A stretch of DNA of 34,322 nt. It comes from Mycolicibacterium pyrenivorans (GTDB taxonomy: Bacteria; Actinomycetota; Actinomycetes; Mycobacteriales; Mycobacteriaceae). This document shows, piece after piece, positions 7,692 through 16,458 of the stretch. The notes below the pieces were generated by a model. It saw only the letters and a program-made list of their open reading frames with translations, ran no database searches and was not told the DNA's origin. The position numbers and the translations under genes were made by a program. Position 1 is the stretch's first letter. Each line of letters opens with the position of its first letter. The stretch is taken from the NCBI RefSeq assembly GCF_025821625.1, contig NZ_JACKSH010000168.1, forward strand, positions 1-34,322, written 5' to 3'.

Positions 7692-8732
7692 GTGAGCACT
7701 TCGCCGACCGGCCCCGCGGGTCACTCCCACTTCCTCTCGCTACCCGACCTCGCCGCCCGCTCCGCGGGCGCAGCGGTGCTGTGGGCCAACGACGATCTGT
7801 TCGCCGAGAAGGAGAACCTGATCAAACCGGGCCCGGCCGAGCATCGACCGGCCACCTTCGGCCACAAGGGCCAGGTCTATGACGGGTGGGAAACGCGCAG
7901 ACGCCGTGGCGCCACGGCCGATTCGCACGACTTCGTCATCGTCCGACTCGGCGTGCCCGGCATCATCCGCGGGGTGGTCGTGGACACGGCCTGGTTCACC
8001 GGGAACTATCCCCCCGAGATCTCGGTCGAAGCGGCGTTCGTCGAGGGGTATCCGAGCCCGGAAGAGCTGGCCGACAAGGCTTCCTGGACGACGATCGCCG
8101 CGCGCCGCGCGGTCAACGGCGACACCCGTAACCCGTTCGCGGTCGAATCGCCGCGGCGCTGGACCCATGTGCGCCTGGCGATCTATCCCGACGGCGGCGT
8201 GGCGCGCCTTCGCGTGCACGGCGAAGGTCTGCTGGACCCGCGGTTCACCGAACTCCCCCTCGACTTGGCGGCCCTGGAGAACGGCGGCCGAATCACCGCC
8301 TGCTCCAACATGTTCTACAGTTCGCCGAACAACCTGCTGTTGCCGGGCGTGGCCAGGACCATGGGCGAGGGCTGGGAGACCTCCCGACGCCGCGACGCCG
8401 GAAACGACTGGGTGCAGGTGCGATTGGCCGGCCAGGGGGTGGTGACCGCCGCCGAGTTGGACACGTCGTACTTCGTCGGCAATGCCCCGGGATCCGCGGC
8501 GTTGCGGGGGCGCGACGACTCCGATCCCAGCGGCGAGTGGTTCGACCTGCTGCCGCGGACCCCGCTGCAACCCGACACCAAGCACCGGTTCCTGATCGGG
8601 GCGGACCGCCCGGTCACCGACGCGCGCCTCGACATCCATCCCGACGGCGGCATGGCGCGGCTGCGGTTGTTCGGACGACTGACCCCGCAGGGTCTGCGAC
8701 GCGTGTCGGAGCGCTGGCACGAAAGCGCATGA
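7692..8732 (+). CDS. alc: Allantoicase
   Basis: Cytosolic enzyme that cleaves allantoate to ureidoglycolate and urea in purine breakdown. The 346-residue protein shows the two tandem allantoicase repeats: GQVYDGWETRRRRGA ... DFVIVRLGVPGIIRGVVVDTAWFTGN in the first half, and GEGWETSRRRDAGNDWVQVRLAGQG ... AAELDTSYFVGNAPGSAAL in the second. Each half ends with a YPDGG or HPDGG-M/V-ARLR motif. The GTG start is supported by the conserved SLPDLAA region 17 residues in. It sits between the UraD-like gene and a serine hydrolase; no uricase, HIU hydrolase or allantoinase gene is in the window, so the rest of the pathway must be elsewhere or absent. Confidence 0.93.
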   Translation: MSTSPTGPAGHSHFLSLPDLAARSAGAAVLWANDDLFAEKENLIKPGPAEHRPATFGHKGQVYDGWETRRRRGATADSHDFVIVRLGVPGIIRGVVVDTAWFTGNYPPEISVEAAFVEGYPSPEELADKASWTTIAARRAVNGDTRNPFAVESPRRWTHVRLAIYPDGGVARLRVHGEGLLDPRFTELPLDLAALENGGRITACSNMFYSSPNNLLLPGVARTMGEGWETSRRRDAGNDWVQVRLAGQGVVTAAELDTSYFVGNAPGSAALRGRDDSDPSGEWFDLLPRTPLQPDTKHRFLIGADRPVTDARLDIHPDGGMARLRLFGRLTPQGLRRVSERWHESA

Positions 8733-8739
8733 TGTCGTC

Positions 8740-9897
8740 ATGACCGACATCGTCCACGGCCGGTGGGACGCCCGCTTCGACGGACTCGCGGCGGCGCTCG
8801 CCGAAGAGATCGCCGCCGGCGAGGAACTCGGCGCGTCGATCGCCGTCGACATCGACGGTGAGCTTGTCGCCGACATCTGGGGCGGATACGCCGACCGCGC
8901 GGAAAGCGTTCCCTGGCAAGAGAACACCATCGTCAACTTCTGGTCGTGCACCAAGACCCTGACCGCGCTGGCAGCGCTGATCCTCGTCGACCGCGGTGAG
9001 CTGGACCCGTTCGCTCCCGTCGCCGCGTACTGGCCGGAGTTCGCCGCCAACGGAAAGCAGGACATCGAGATCCGCCATCTGCTCTCGCACACCTCTGGCG
9101 TGTCCGGGTGGGAGGCGCCGTTCGGCGTCGAGGACGTCTACGACTGGGACAGGGCGACGTCCCAGCTGGCGGCCCAGGCGCCGTGGTGGGAACCGGGGAC
9201 GGCATCGGGCTACCACGCACTGACCTACGGGCATCTGATCGGCGAGGTCGTGCGCCGCATCACGGGTCGCTCGCTGAAGGATTTCGTGCGCGACGAGATC
9301 GCCGCACCGCTGGGCGCCGACGTACAGATCGGCGCCGATACCGCGGCCGACCGCCACATCGCCGAGCTGGTGCCGCCCCCGCCGAGGGACCTGGGCCTGG
9401 CGCGACTGGCGCCCGACCATCCGGCGGTCAAGACGTTCGCCGCGTTCCCGCCGGGGGCCTATGGCGTCGCCCTGGCCGAGACCGCACCGTGGCGGGCCGC
9501 CGACATCGGGGGGGCCAACGGTCACGGCAACGCACGCGGACTCGTCCGGGCGTTGTCGCCGATCTCGTTGGGCGGCAGTGCGAACGGTGTGCAGCTGCTG
9601 TCGCCCGGCACCATCGACCTCGTCTTCGCCGAGCAGTCCCACGGCCTCGACCAGGTGCTGTTCCTGCCGCTGCGCTTCGGCATCGGTTTCGGCTTGCCCA
9701 CTCCTGAGAGCGTTCCGGCGATTCCGGACGGCAGGGTCTGCTGGTGGGGCGGCTGGGGCGGCTCGATCGCCGTCATGGACACCGACCGTCGCGCCACCTA
9801 CGCCTACGTCATGAACAAGATGGGGCCTGGCACGACGGGCAACGCCCGCACCAACCGCTATGCACGGTTGATCGACGACGCCGTCGCGTCGGCCTGA
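8740..9897 (+). CDS. Serine hydrolase of the beta-lactamase/EstB esterase family
   Basis: A 385-residue class C beta-lactamase-fold hydrolase (Pfam Beta-lactamase), similar to mycobacterial LipE/EstB-type esterases. The nucleophile motif S69-C-T-K72 (SxxK) and the Y158-H-A general-base motif in GYHALTYGHLIGEVVRR are visible, and WGGWGGS near the C-terminus takes the place of KTG. IRHLLSHTSG is the usual family motif after the SxxK helix. There is no signal peptide, so it is likely intracellular and more probably an esterase or amidase than a beta-lactamase. It starts seven bases after alc, so is probably co-transcribed; whether it acts in purine breakdown is unknown. It ends six bases from the convergent terC stop, with no room for a terminator. 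Confidence 0.9.
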   Translation: MTDIVHGRWDARFDGLAAALAEEIAAGEELGASIAVDIDGELVADIWGGYADRAESVPWQENTIVNFWSCTKTLTALAALILVDRGELDPFAPVAAYWPEFAANGKQDIEIRHLLSHTSGVSGWEAPFGVEDVYDWDRATSQLAAQAPWWEPGTASGYHALTYGHLIGEVVRRITGRSLKDFVRDEIAAPLGADVQIGADTAADRHIAELVPPPPRDLGLARLAPDHPAVKTFAAFPPGAYGVALAETAPWRAADIGGANGHGNARGLVRALSPISLGGSANGVQLLSPGTIDLVFAEQSHGLDQVLFLPLRFGIGFGLPTPESVPAIPDGRVCWWGGWGGSIAVMDTDRRATYAYVMNKMGPGTTGNARTNRYARLIDDAVASA

Positions 9898-9903
9898 GCC
9901 CGG

Positions 9904-10941
9904 TCAGCGCGACGGATCCTCGCGCGGGTCCGTGGTGAGGTCGGCCGGCTCCACCGCCGTCTCGCCGCCGTTCTTGCGCACGTCGTGCACCCGCGTCTTG
10001 TACAGGCTCGCCGCGGTGGTGATCAGCAGCGTGACCACGATGACGCCGAGGCTGGCCAGCGTCGGGATCTCCGGCACCGGGACGTGCTCGCCGCCGTTGA
10101 TGAACGGAAGCTCGTTCTCGTGCAGCGCGTGCAGCAGCAGCTTGATGCCGATGAAGCCGAGGATGAACGCCAACCCCTGGGACAGGTACACCAGCCGCTT
10201 CAGCAGGTCGCCGAGCAGGAAGTACAGCTGGCGCAGGCCCATCAACGCGAACACGTTGGCGGTGAACACCAGGTAGGGCTCGCGGGTCAGACCGTAGATG
10301 GCGGGGATGGAATCCAGCGCGAACAGCAGGTCGGTGGTGCCCAACGCGACGATGACCAGGAACATCGGCGTCATCACGCGACTGCCGTTCTCTTTCACCC
10401 ACAGCTTCAGGCCGTCCCACCGGTCGGTGAACTTCAGGTGCCGCTGGGCGAACCGGACCACGGAGTTGTCGGCGTCGTCGTCGTGCTCGGTGTCGCGGAC
10501 CAGCTTGATGGCGGTGTAGATCAGGAATGCGCCGAAGAGATAGAACACCCACGAGAACTGGTTGATGGCCAGTGCGCCGAGTGCGATGAAGATGCCACGG
10601 AAGACGAGCGCGAGGATGATCCCGACGAGCAGCGCCTGTTGCTGGTAGATCCGCGGCACCTTGAAGCTGGCCATGATGATCAAGAAGATGAACAGGTTGT
10701 CCACCGACAGGCTGTACTCGGTGAGCCATCCGGCGAAGAACTCGAGCCCGTACTGGCTGCCGTGGAAGAACCACGTCCACAGGCCGAAGGCGATCGCCAG
10801 GCCGATGTAGAAGGTCAGCGCGGTCCCGGTCTCCCGCCGTGACGGCTCGTGGGGCCGACGCCCGAAGATCAGCACATCGACAAGCAGAATGCCGATCGTC
10901 ACAGCGAGGGTGATGCCCCACTCGAGTCCAGATACGTTCAT
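9904..10941 (-). CDS. terC: TerC/Alx family integral membrane protein, probable Mn2+ exporter
   Basis: A 345-residue membrane protein with about eight to nine hydrophobic segments. The TerC hallmarks are present: SLSVDNLFIFLIIM with the intramembrane Asp, and the mirror motif TTDLLFALDSIPAIYGLTREPYLVFTANVFALMGLRQLYFLLGDLL, with a charged cytosolic loop between (EHDDDADNS). Studied TerC/Alx proteins export or traffic manganese; tellurium resistance is only the historical name. The C-terminal about 35 residues are a charged tail. I start at the ATG 10939-10941, behind GGAGG with four bases between; a TTG directly upstream is possible. The leader carries a yybP-ykoY-type riboswitch whose expression platform masks that GGAGG, which strongly supports a manganese role. 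Confidence 0.93.
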   Translation of the reverse strand: MNVSGLEWGITLAVTIGILLVDVLIFGRRPHEPSRRETGTALTFYIGLAIAFGLWTWFFHGSQYGLEFFAGWLTEYSLSVDNLFIFLIIMASFKVPRIYQQQALLVGIILALVFRGIFIALGALAINQFSWVFYLFGAFLIYTAIKLVRDTEHDDDADNSVVRFAQRHLKFTDRWDGLKLWVKENGSRVMTPMFLVIVALGTTDLLFALDSIPAIYGLTREPYLVFTANVFALMGLRQLYFLLGDLLKRLVYLSQGLAFILGFIGIKLLLHALHENELPFINGGEHVPVPEIPTLASLGVIVVTLLITTAASLYKTRVHDVRKNGGETAVEPADLTTDPREDPSR

Positions 10942-10944
10942 CAA

Positions 10945-11085
10945 ACCTCCGGTCGTCGTTCAACGCCGGAGGTCTCTTCCACCAACACCGACCCGATCGT
11001 CGATTGCAGGCCCGCTGCACCGGTCGTCCGACTACGGACGACGTGATGACGACACGGCGGCGAAGGAATACTCCCCTCCAAGCGG
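10945..11085 (-). promoter_or_regulatory. yybP-ykoY manganese riboswitch upstream of terC
   Basis: Read on the minus strand, the leader has the family's conserved pieces in order: GGGGAGUA (11069-11076), GUCGUCAUCACG (about 11042-11053), a perfect 8-bp hairpin GUCGUCCG-UAGU-CGGACGAC (11023-11042), and GGAAGAGACC (10971-10980). A P1 helix can form between GGAGG (11075-11079) and CCUCC next to that 3' motif (10967-10971). The same CCUCC also sits in an 8-bp inverted repeat, ACCTCCGG (10966-10973) with CCGGAGGT (10945-10952), whose right arm contains the terC ribosome binding site. So binding of Mn2+ would free translation, and the unbound RNA would hide it. The family assignment is by eye, not by a covariance search. 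Confidence 0.85.
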
Positions 11086-11158
11086 GTCATTCTGCCAGTC
11101 TGCTCCCCGACACGCGAAACGGGACGCCGACCGGCGCGAAGTGACCCCGCGCGCTGAG

Positions 11159-11170
11159 TAGTTTGTACCC
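11159..11170 (+). promoter_or_regulatory. Leaderless-type promoter for the Pls-like synthetase
   Basis: TAGTTT at 11159-11164 fits TANNNT and ends six bases before the GTG at 11171. No Shine-Dalgarno sequence precedes that GTG. The terC leader and its promoter must lie on the opposite strand within the same 229-base divergent gap. Confidence 0.45.
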
Positions 11171-14100
11171 GTGACAGCAGCGGATCCAACCCCCGAGATC
11201 CCCACCCAGTTCGTGCTGTCGGCGTTCGCCTCCGAGCCGCGCACCCTGATCGACATCCTGTACGACACCGCGCGCCGCCACCCCGACGCCACAGCGCTCG
11301 ACGACGGCACCGTCCAGCTCACCTACGCCGAGCTGGTCTCCGACGTCGAAGACAGCGTTTCGTGGCTCGCGGCGCGCGGGATCGGCCGCGGTGACCGGAT
11401 CGGCATCCGGATGCCGTCGGGCAGCTACGCGCTGTATGTCGCGATCCTGTCGACGCTGGCCACGGGCGCCGCCTACGTCCCGGTCGACGCGGACGACCCG
11501 CAGGAGCGCGCCGAGCTGGTGTTCACCGAAGCCGGCGTCGTCGCGGTGATCACCGAGCAGGGGCTGGTGCGCGGGCCGGGTTCGTCACGGGGCTGGCGCG
11601 CGGCGCCGCCGCTCACCCGTGACGACGCGTGGATCATCTTCACCTCCGGGTCGACCGGGACGCCCAAGGGCGTCGCCGTAACCCATCGCAGCGCGGCGGC
11701 ATTCGTCGACGCCGAGGCGCGAATGTTCCTGCAGGACAACGCGATCGGCCCAGGTGACCGGGTGCTGGCGGGGCTGTCGGTGGCGTTCGACGCCTCGTGC
11801 GAGGAGATGTGGCTGGCATGGCGGCACGGCGCGTGCCTGGTGCCTGCGCCGCGGTCGCTGGTGCGCAGCGGAATGGATCTGGGCCCGTGGCTGGTGTCCC
11901 GCGACATCACCGTCGTGTCCACGGTGCCCACGCTGGCGTCGCTGTGGCCCGCCGAGGCGCTGGAGGCGGTGCGGCTGCTGATCTTCGGCGGCGAGGCCTG
12001 CCCTCCCGAGCTTGCCGAACGGCTGGCGGTGGACGGCCGCGAGGTGTGGAACACCTACGGCCCCACCGAGGCGACCGTCGTCGCGTGCGCGGCGCGCCTG
12101 GAGGCCGGCGGAGCCCCGGTCAGCATCGGCCTGCCCCTGCCCGGCTGGGACCTGGCCGTCGTCGGCAAGGACGGCTCGCCCGTGCAGTTCGGCGAGGTCG
12201 GCGAGCTCATCATCGGCGGGGTGGGGCTGGCGCGCTACCTCGACCCCGAGAAGGACACCGAGAAGTTCGCGGCCATGCCGTCACTGAGCCCCTACGGCTC
12301 CTGGAGCCGCGCCTACCGCAGCGGCGACCTGGTTCGCCTGGAATCCGACGGTCTGTACTTCGTCGGACGCGCCGACGACCAGGTCAAGGTCGGTGGGCGG
12401 CGCATCGAGCTGGGCGAGGTCGACACCGCACTGGTGCACCTGCCCGGCGTCAGCGGTGGCGCCGCGGCCGTGCGCAAGACCGCCAGCGGGACACCGCTGC
12501 TGGTCGGCTACATCGTGACCGCACCCGGCGCCGAGCAGACCTTCGACGTGGCCGCGGCGCGCGCCCGGCTGTCCGAGGAGCTGCCCGCCGCGCTGGTGCC
12601 GAGGCTGGTCGTCGTCGACGAGCTGCCCACCCGCACGTCGGGGAAGGTGGACCGCGACGCCCTTCCCTGGCCGGTCGGCAACGCCGGGGACGACGCCAGC
12701 CCCGACCTGGGCGGCACGCTGGGCTGGCTGGCCGGGTTGTGGCGGGACGTGCTCGCCGCGCCCGTCGACGGACCCGAGGCCGACTTCTTCGCCCTCGGCG
12801 GCGGCTCGCTGTCGGCGGCACAGCTGATCTCCGCGCTGCGGCAGCGGTATCCGCAGGTGACGGTCGCTGAGCTCTACGACCACCCCCGGCTCGGGTCGCT
12901 CGCCGGCTACCTCGACGAACTCGCTCCGCCCCCGATCGTGGAAACGCGCGAGGTGAAGCGGGTCCCGCGACTGACCCAGGCGATTCAGACCGCACTGGCG
13001 GTTCCGCTGGCCGCGCTGACCGGCATGCAGTGGGTGGTATGGCTGGCGATCGCCAACAACATCGCCGCCACGATGGCTTTGGTGCCGTGGGTCCGGCCCG
13101 TCGGCTGGTGGTGGATCGCTGCCGGGTTCCTGCTGTTCGTCACCCCGATGGGCCGCATGGGCATCGCGGTGTTCGGGGCGCGGGTGCTGGTGGGAAGCCT
13201 GGCTCCGGGGACGTATCGCCGCGGCGGCCAGGAGCACCTGCGGGTATGGCTGGCCGAGCGGCTGGCCGAGGCGGGCGGCGCGGAGAACATGGCCGGAGCC
13301 CCGTGGCTGGTCTATTACGCACGCGCGCTGGGTAACTCGGTCGGCAACGGGGTCGACCTGCATTCCGCACCCTCGGTGACCGGGATGCTGACGTTGGGGC
13401 ACCGCTGTTCCATCGAGCCCGAGGTCGACCTGAGCGGACACTGGATCGACGGCGACCTGTTCCACGTCGGCCCCATCACGGTCGGCAACGACGCCACGGT
13501 CGGGGCGAGGACCACGCTGCTCCCCGGCGCGGTGGTCGGCAAGAACGCCGACGTCGCACCGGGCTCCGGGGTCATCGGCAAGGTGAAGAACCGGCAGTAC
13601 TGGAAGGGCTCGCCCGCGATCAAGTCCGGCAAGGCCAAGCATCCGTGGCCCGATCACCGACCGGCCCGCGCCCCGCTGTGGGTCGCGGTCTACGGCGTGA
13701 CATCGGTGCTGCTGGGCGCGCTGCCGCTGGCCGCGCTGGCCGCGGGCCTCACCGTCCTCGGATGGGGCGTGCGCGACACCTCATCGGTGGGTGCGGCGGT
13801 GCTGCCGGTGCTGACGTGGATCGTGCCCGCGACGCTGGCGGCGGTGCTGACGTACGCCGTACTGACGGTGGTCGGCGTGCGACTGCTCGCCGTCGGCCTC
13901 CACGAGGGCTACCACCCGGTGCGCAGCCGGTCGGGCTGGCAGCTGTGGGCCACCGAACGGCTGATGGACGCCGCGCGCAACTACCTGTTCCCTGTCTACG
14001 CCGGCCTGCTCACCCCCTGGTGGCTGCGCCTGCTCGGCGCCAAGGTGGGCGCAGGCACCGAGATCTCGACGGCGTTGTTGATCCCCAAGTTCACCGTCAT

Positions 14101-15115
14101 CGAGGACGGCGCGTTCCTCGCCGACGACACCATGGTCGCGTCCTACGAACTGGGCGGCGGCTGGATCCACGTCGCGAGGGCGACGGTCGGCAAGCGGGCG
14201 TTCCTGGGCAACTCGGGCATCACCCAGCCCGGGCGTCGGGTGCCCGACGACGGGCTCGTCGCGGTTCTGTCGGCGACCCCGCACAAGGCCAAGGCGGGCT
14301 CGTCGTGGCTGGGCAGCCCGCCGGTGCGGCTGCGCCGGCGGCCGACCGCCGCCGACGCGTTGCGCACCTTCCATCCGTCCGCGCGGCTGAAGGCGTTGCG
14401 CGCCACCGTGGAGACCTTCCGGTTCGTCCCCGTCGTGGTGACGTTCGCGATCGGGGTGGCGGTGCTGTTGTCCATCCAGGCGGTCGCGGTGACCGCGGGC
14501 TGGCCGTGGGCGGTGGCGGCAGCGGGGCCGATCCTGCTGGCGGCGGGCGCGGTGGCAGGCGGTGTCGCGGTGATCGCCAAATGGGTTGTGGTCGGCCGGA
14601 TCAGCGCGGTCGAGCATCCGTTGTGGTCTTCGTTCGTGTGGCGCAATGAGGTGTCGGACACATTCGTCGAGACCGTGGCCGCGCCGTGGTTCGCCAGGGC
14701 GGCAACGGGTACACCGGTGATGAATCTGTGGCTGCGGGCGCTGGGCGCGAAGATCGGACGAGGTGTGTGGTGTGAGACCTACTGGCTTCCCGAGGCCGAC
14801 CTGGTGACGCTCGAGGACGGCGCGACCGTCAACCGTGGGTGCGTCGTGCAGACCCACCTGTTCCATGACCGCATCATGCGGATGGACACCGTCGTCCTGG
14901 AAAAGGGTGCGACGTTGGGGCCGCACTGCGTCGCGTTGCCCGCGGCGCGCATCGGAGCCGGGGCCACCATCGGCCCGGCGTCGCTGGTGATGCGCGGCGA
15001 CGAGGTGCCTGCGTCGACCCGTTGGCAGGGCAACCCGATCGCGCCGTGGAATCCGTCCCGCAAGAAGAAGGCCGACTCGCCGGGTCCCAAGACCAGGAAG
15101 ACAGCCGCCGCGTGA
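11171..15115 (+). CDS. Pls/PosA-type single-module nonribosomal peptide synthetase with three transmembrane-linked tandem domains
   Basis: A 1314-residue membrane synthetase. Adenylation domain: A3 FTSGSTGTPKG (157-167), A5 NTYGPTEATVV (294-304), A7/A8 YRSGDLVRLESDG and GRADDQVKVGGRRIELGEVD (382-418), A10 PTRTSGKVDRDALP (486-499). Carrier domain: LGGGSLS with the phosphopantetheine Ser546. Then three units, each a pair of membrane helices (about 605-660, 835-910, 1085-1140) followed by a left-handed beta-helix, hexapeptide acyltransferase-like domain (about 725-805, 955-1050, 1185-1290). No condensation or thioesterase domain exists. This order, A-T-(2TM-C)x3, is that of epsilon-poly-L-lysine synthetase Pls and its relatives, in which the tandem C domains form the peptide bonds. 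The stop overlaps the next start as GTGA. The true product is unknown. Confidence 0.9.
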   Translation: MTAADPTPEIPTQFVLSAFASEPRTLIDILYDTARRHPDATALDDGTVQLTYAELVSDVEDSVSWLAARGIGRGDRIGIRMPSGSYALYVAILSTLATGAAYVPVDADDPQERAELVFTEAGVVAVITEQGLVRGPGSSRGWRAAPPLTRDDAWIIFTSGSTGTPKGVAVTHRSAAAFVDAEARMFLQDNAIGPGDRVLAGLSVAFDASCEEMWLAWRHGACLVPAPRSLVRSGMDLGPWLVSRDITVVSTVPTLASLWPAEALEAVRLLIFGGEACPPELAERLAVDGREVWNTYGPTEATVVACAARLEAGGAPVSIGLPLPGWDLAVVGKDGSPVQFGEVGELIIGGVGLARYLDPEKDTEKFAAMPSLSPYGSWSRAYRSGDLVRLESDGLYFVGRADDQVKVGGRRIELGEVDTALVHLPGVSGGAAAVRKTASGTPLLVGYIVTAPGAEQTFDVAAARARLSEELPAALVPRLVVVDELPTRTSGKVDRDALPWPVGNAGDDASPDLGGTLGWLAGLWRDVLAAPVDGPEADFFALGGGSLSAAQLISALRQRYPQVTVAELYDHPRLGSLAGYLDELAPPPIVETREVKRVPRLTQAIQTALAVPLAALTGMQWVVWLAIANNIAATMALVPWVRPVGWWWIAAGFLLFVTPMGRMGIAVFGARVLVGSLAPGTYRRGGQEHLRVWLAERLAEAGGAENMAGAPWLVYYARALGNSVGNGVDLHSAPSVTGMLTLGHRCSIEPEVDLSGHWIDGDLFHVGPITVGNDATVGARTTLLPGAVVGKNADVAPGSGVIGKVKNRQYWKGSPAIKSGKAKHPWPDHRPARAPLWVAVYGVTSVLLGALPLAALAAGLTVLGWGVRDTSSVGAAVLPVLTWIVPATLAAVLTYAVLTVVGVRLLAVGLHEGYHPVRSRSGWQLWATERLMDAARNYLFPVYAGLLTPWWLRLLGAKVGAGTEISTALLIPKFTVIEDGAFLADDTMVASYELGGGWIHVARATVGKRAFLGNSGITQPGRRVPDDGLVAVLSATPHKAKAGSSWLGSPPVRLRRRPTAADALRTFHPSARLKALRATVETFRFVPVVVTFAIGVAVLLSIQAVAVTAGWPWAVAAAGPILLAAGAVAGGVAVIAKWVVVGRISAVEHPLWSSFVWRNEVSDTFVETVAAPWFARAATGTPVMNLWLRALGAKIGRGVWCETYWLPEADLVTLEDGATVNRGCVVQTHLFHDRIMRMDTVVLEKGATLGPHCVALPAARIGAGATIGPASLVMRGDEVPASTRWQGNPIAPWNPSRKKKADSPGPKTRKTAAA

Positions 15116-16458
15116 CGGGACGCAGACGGGCGGCCAAGAAGGGCGGTCCACCGGTCATCGACCCGTACCTGCCCGGCACCGGTAACTTCGGTTACCGCGT
15201 GTCACGCTACGAACTCGAACTCGAATACAAGGTCGCGATCAACCGGCTCGCCGGTTCGGCGACGATCACGGCCGTCACGCTGGCCGAACTGAAGACGTTC
15301 ACCCTCGATCTGTCGGCCGCCCTCGCGGTGTCCAAGGTGACCGTGAACGGCAAGCGGCCCTCCCAGTTCCGCACCTCGGCGGGAAAGCTGCACATCACGT
15401 TGGGAGACCGGTTGCCCGCGGGCGCGGCGATGACGATCGCGGTGCGCTACGGCGGCACCCCCCGGCCGATCCGAACCCATTGGGGCGACGTCGGTTTCGA
15501 GGAACTCACCGAGGGCGTGCTGGTGGCCGGGCAGCCCAACGGGGCGGCGTCGTGGTTCCCGTGCGACGACCACCCCAGCGCCAAGGCCAGCTTCCGGGTC
15601 CAGATCAGCACGGAGAGCCCGTATTTCGCCCTCGCCAACGGCAAGCTGTTGGCACGCCCGGCCCGCGCAGGCATGACCACGTGGGTCTACGAGCAGGCCG
15701 AGCCCACGGCGACGTACCTCATCACGTTGCAGATCGGGGTGTACGACCGTCACCGGATGGCGAAGAACGGTGTCGAGGTCTTCGCGGTGCTGCCCGACCG
15801 GATCCGCGAGGACTTCACCTACGATTTCGGCCGCCAGCAGCAGATGATGAAGTTGTTCGTGAAGCTGTTCGGGCCCTATCCCCTGGCCGATGGCTACACC
15901 GTGGTGGTGACCGACGACGACCTCGAGATTCCCCTCGAGGCACAGGGGATCTCGATCTTCGGCGCCAACCACTGCGACGGGAAGCGCAGTTCGGAACGGC
16001 TGATCGCGCACGAGCTGGCCCACCAGTGGTTCGGGAACTCCGTCACCGTGCAGCGCTGGCGCCACATCTGGCTGCACGAAGGCTTCGCCTGCTACGCGGA
16101 GTGGCTGTGGTCGGAGCACTGCGGGGAGGAGAGCGCCGACGAACTGGCCCGCCACTACCACCAGCGACTGATCGACTCGCCGCAGGATCTCGTGCTCGCC
16201 GACCCGGGTCCCCGCGACATGTTCGACGACCGGGTGTACAAACGCGGCGCGCTCACCCTGCATGCGCTGCGCAAGGAGATCGGCGACTCCGATTTCTTTG
16301 CGCTGCTCAAGGATTGGGCGGACCGCTACCGGCACAGCAGTGTGGTGACCGACGACTTCACCGGTCTGGCGGCGCAGTACGCCCACAATTCGCTGCGCCC
16401 GCTGTGGGCCGCATGGCTGTACTCACCGAAGGTTCCGCCGCTGGACTCCCTGTCGTGA
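15112..16458 (+). CDS. M1 family metallopeptidase, translationally coupled to the synthetase
   Basis: A 448-residue zinc aminopeptidase-type protein. The catalytic zinc motif is complete: H300-E-L-A-H304 followed 18 residues later by E323 in WLHEGFACYAEWLW. The region that is GxMEN in classical aminopeptidases reads LEAQGISIFGAN (275-286), as in shorter bacterial M1 relatives with an E-x-Q version. The N-terminal beta-domain (about 25-210) is present, but the large C-terminal helical domain of PepN is missing. There is no signal peptide; the N-terminus is basic. The GTG start shares bases with the synthetase stop (GTGA), and its own stop overlaps the flippase start in the same way. It may process the synthetase product or a precursor; this is inference. 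Confidence 0.92.
   Translation: MTGRRRAAKKGGPPVIDPYLPGTGNFGYRVSRYELELEYKVAINRLAGSATITAVTLAELKTFTLDLSAALAVSKVTVNGKRPSQFRTSAGKLHITLGDRLPAGAAMTIAVRYGGTPRPIRTHWGDVGFEELTEGVLVAGQPNGAASWFPCDDHPSAKASFRVQISTESPYFALANGKLLARPARAGMTTWVYEQAEPTATYLITLQIGVYDRHRMAKNGVEVFAVLPDRIREDFTYDFGRQQQMMKLFVKLFGPYPLADGYTVVVTDDDLEIPLEAQGISIFGANHCDGKRSSERLIAHELAHQWFGNSVTVQRWRHIWLHEGFACYAEWLWSEHCGEESADELARHYHQRLIDSPQDLVLADPGPRDMFDDRVYKRGALTLHALRKEIGDSDFFALLKDWADRYRHSSVVTDDFTGLAAQYAHNSLRPLWAAWLYSPKVPPLDSLS

Noticed and set aside
9890..9910. Terminator between the convergent serine hydrolase and terC genes
   Set aside because: Only six bases separate the stops and no hairpin is evident.
15480..16454. Upstream extension of the flippase-like frame through the M1 peptidase gene
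   Set aside because: Same frame as the flippase but low-complexity Arg/Gly text; the real start is the GTG at 16455 that overlaps the peptidase stop.
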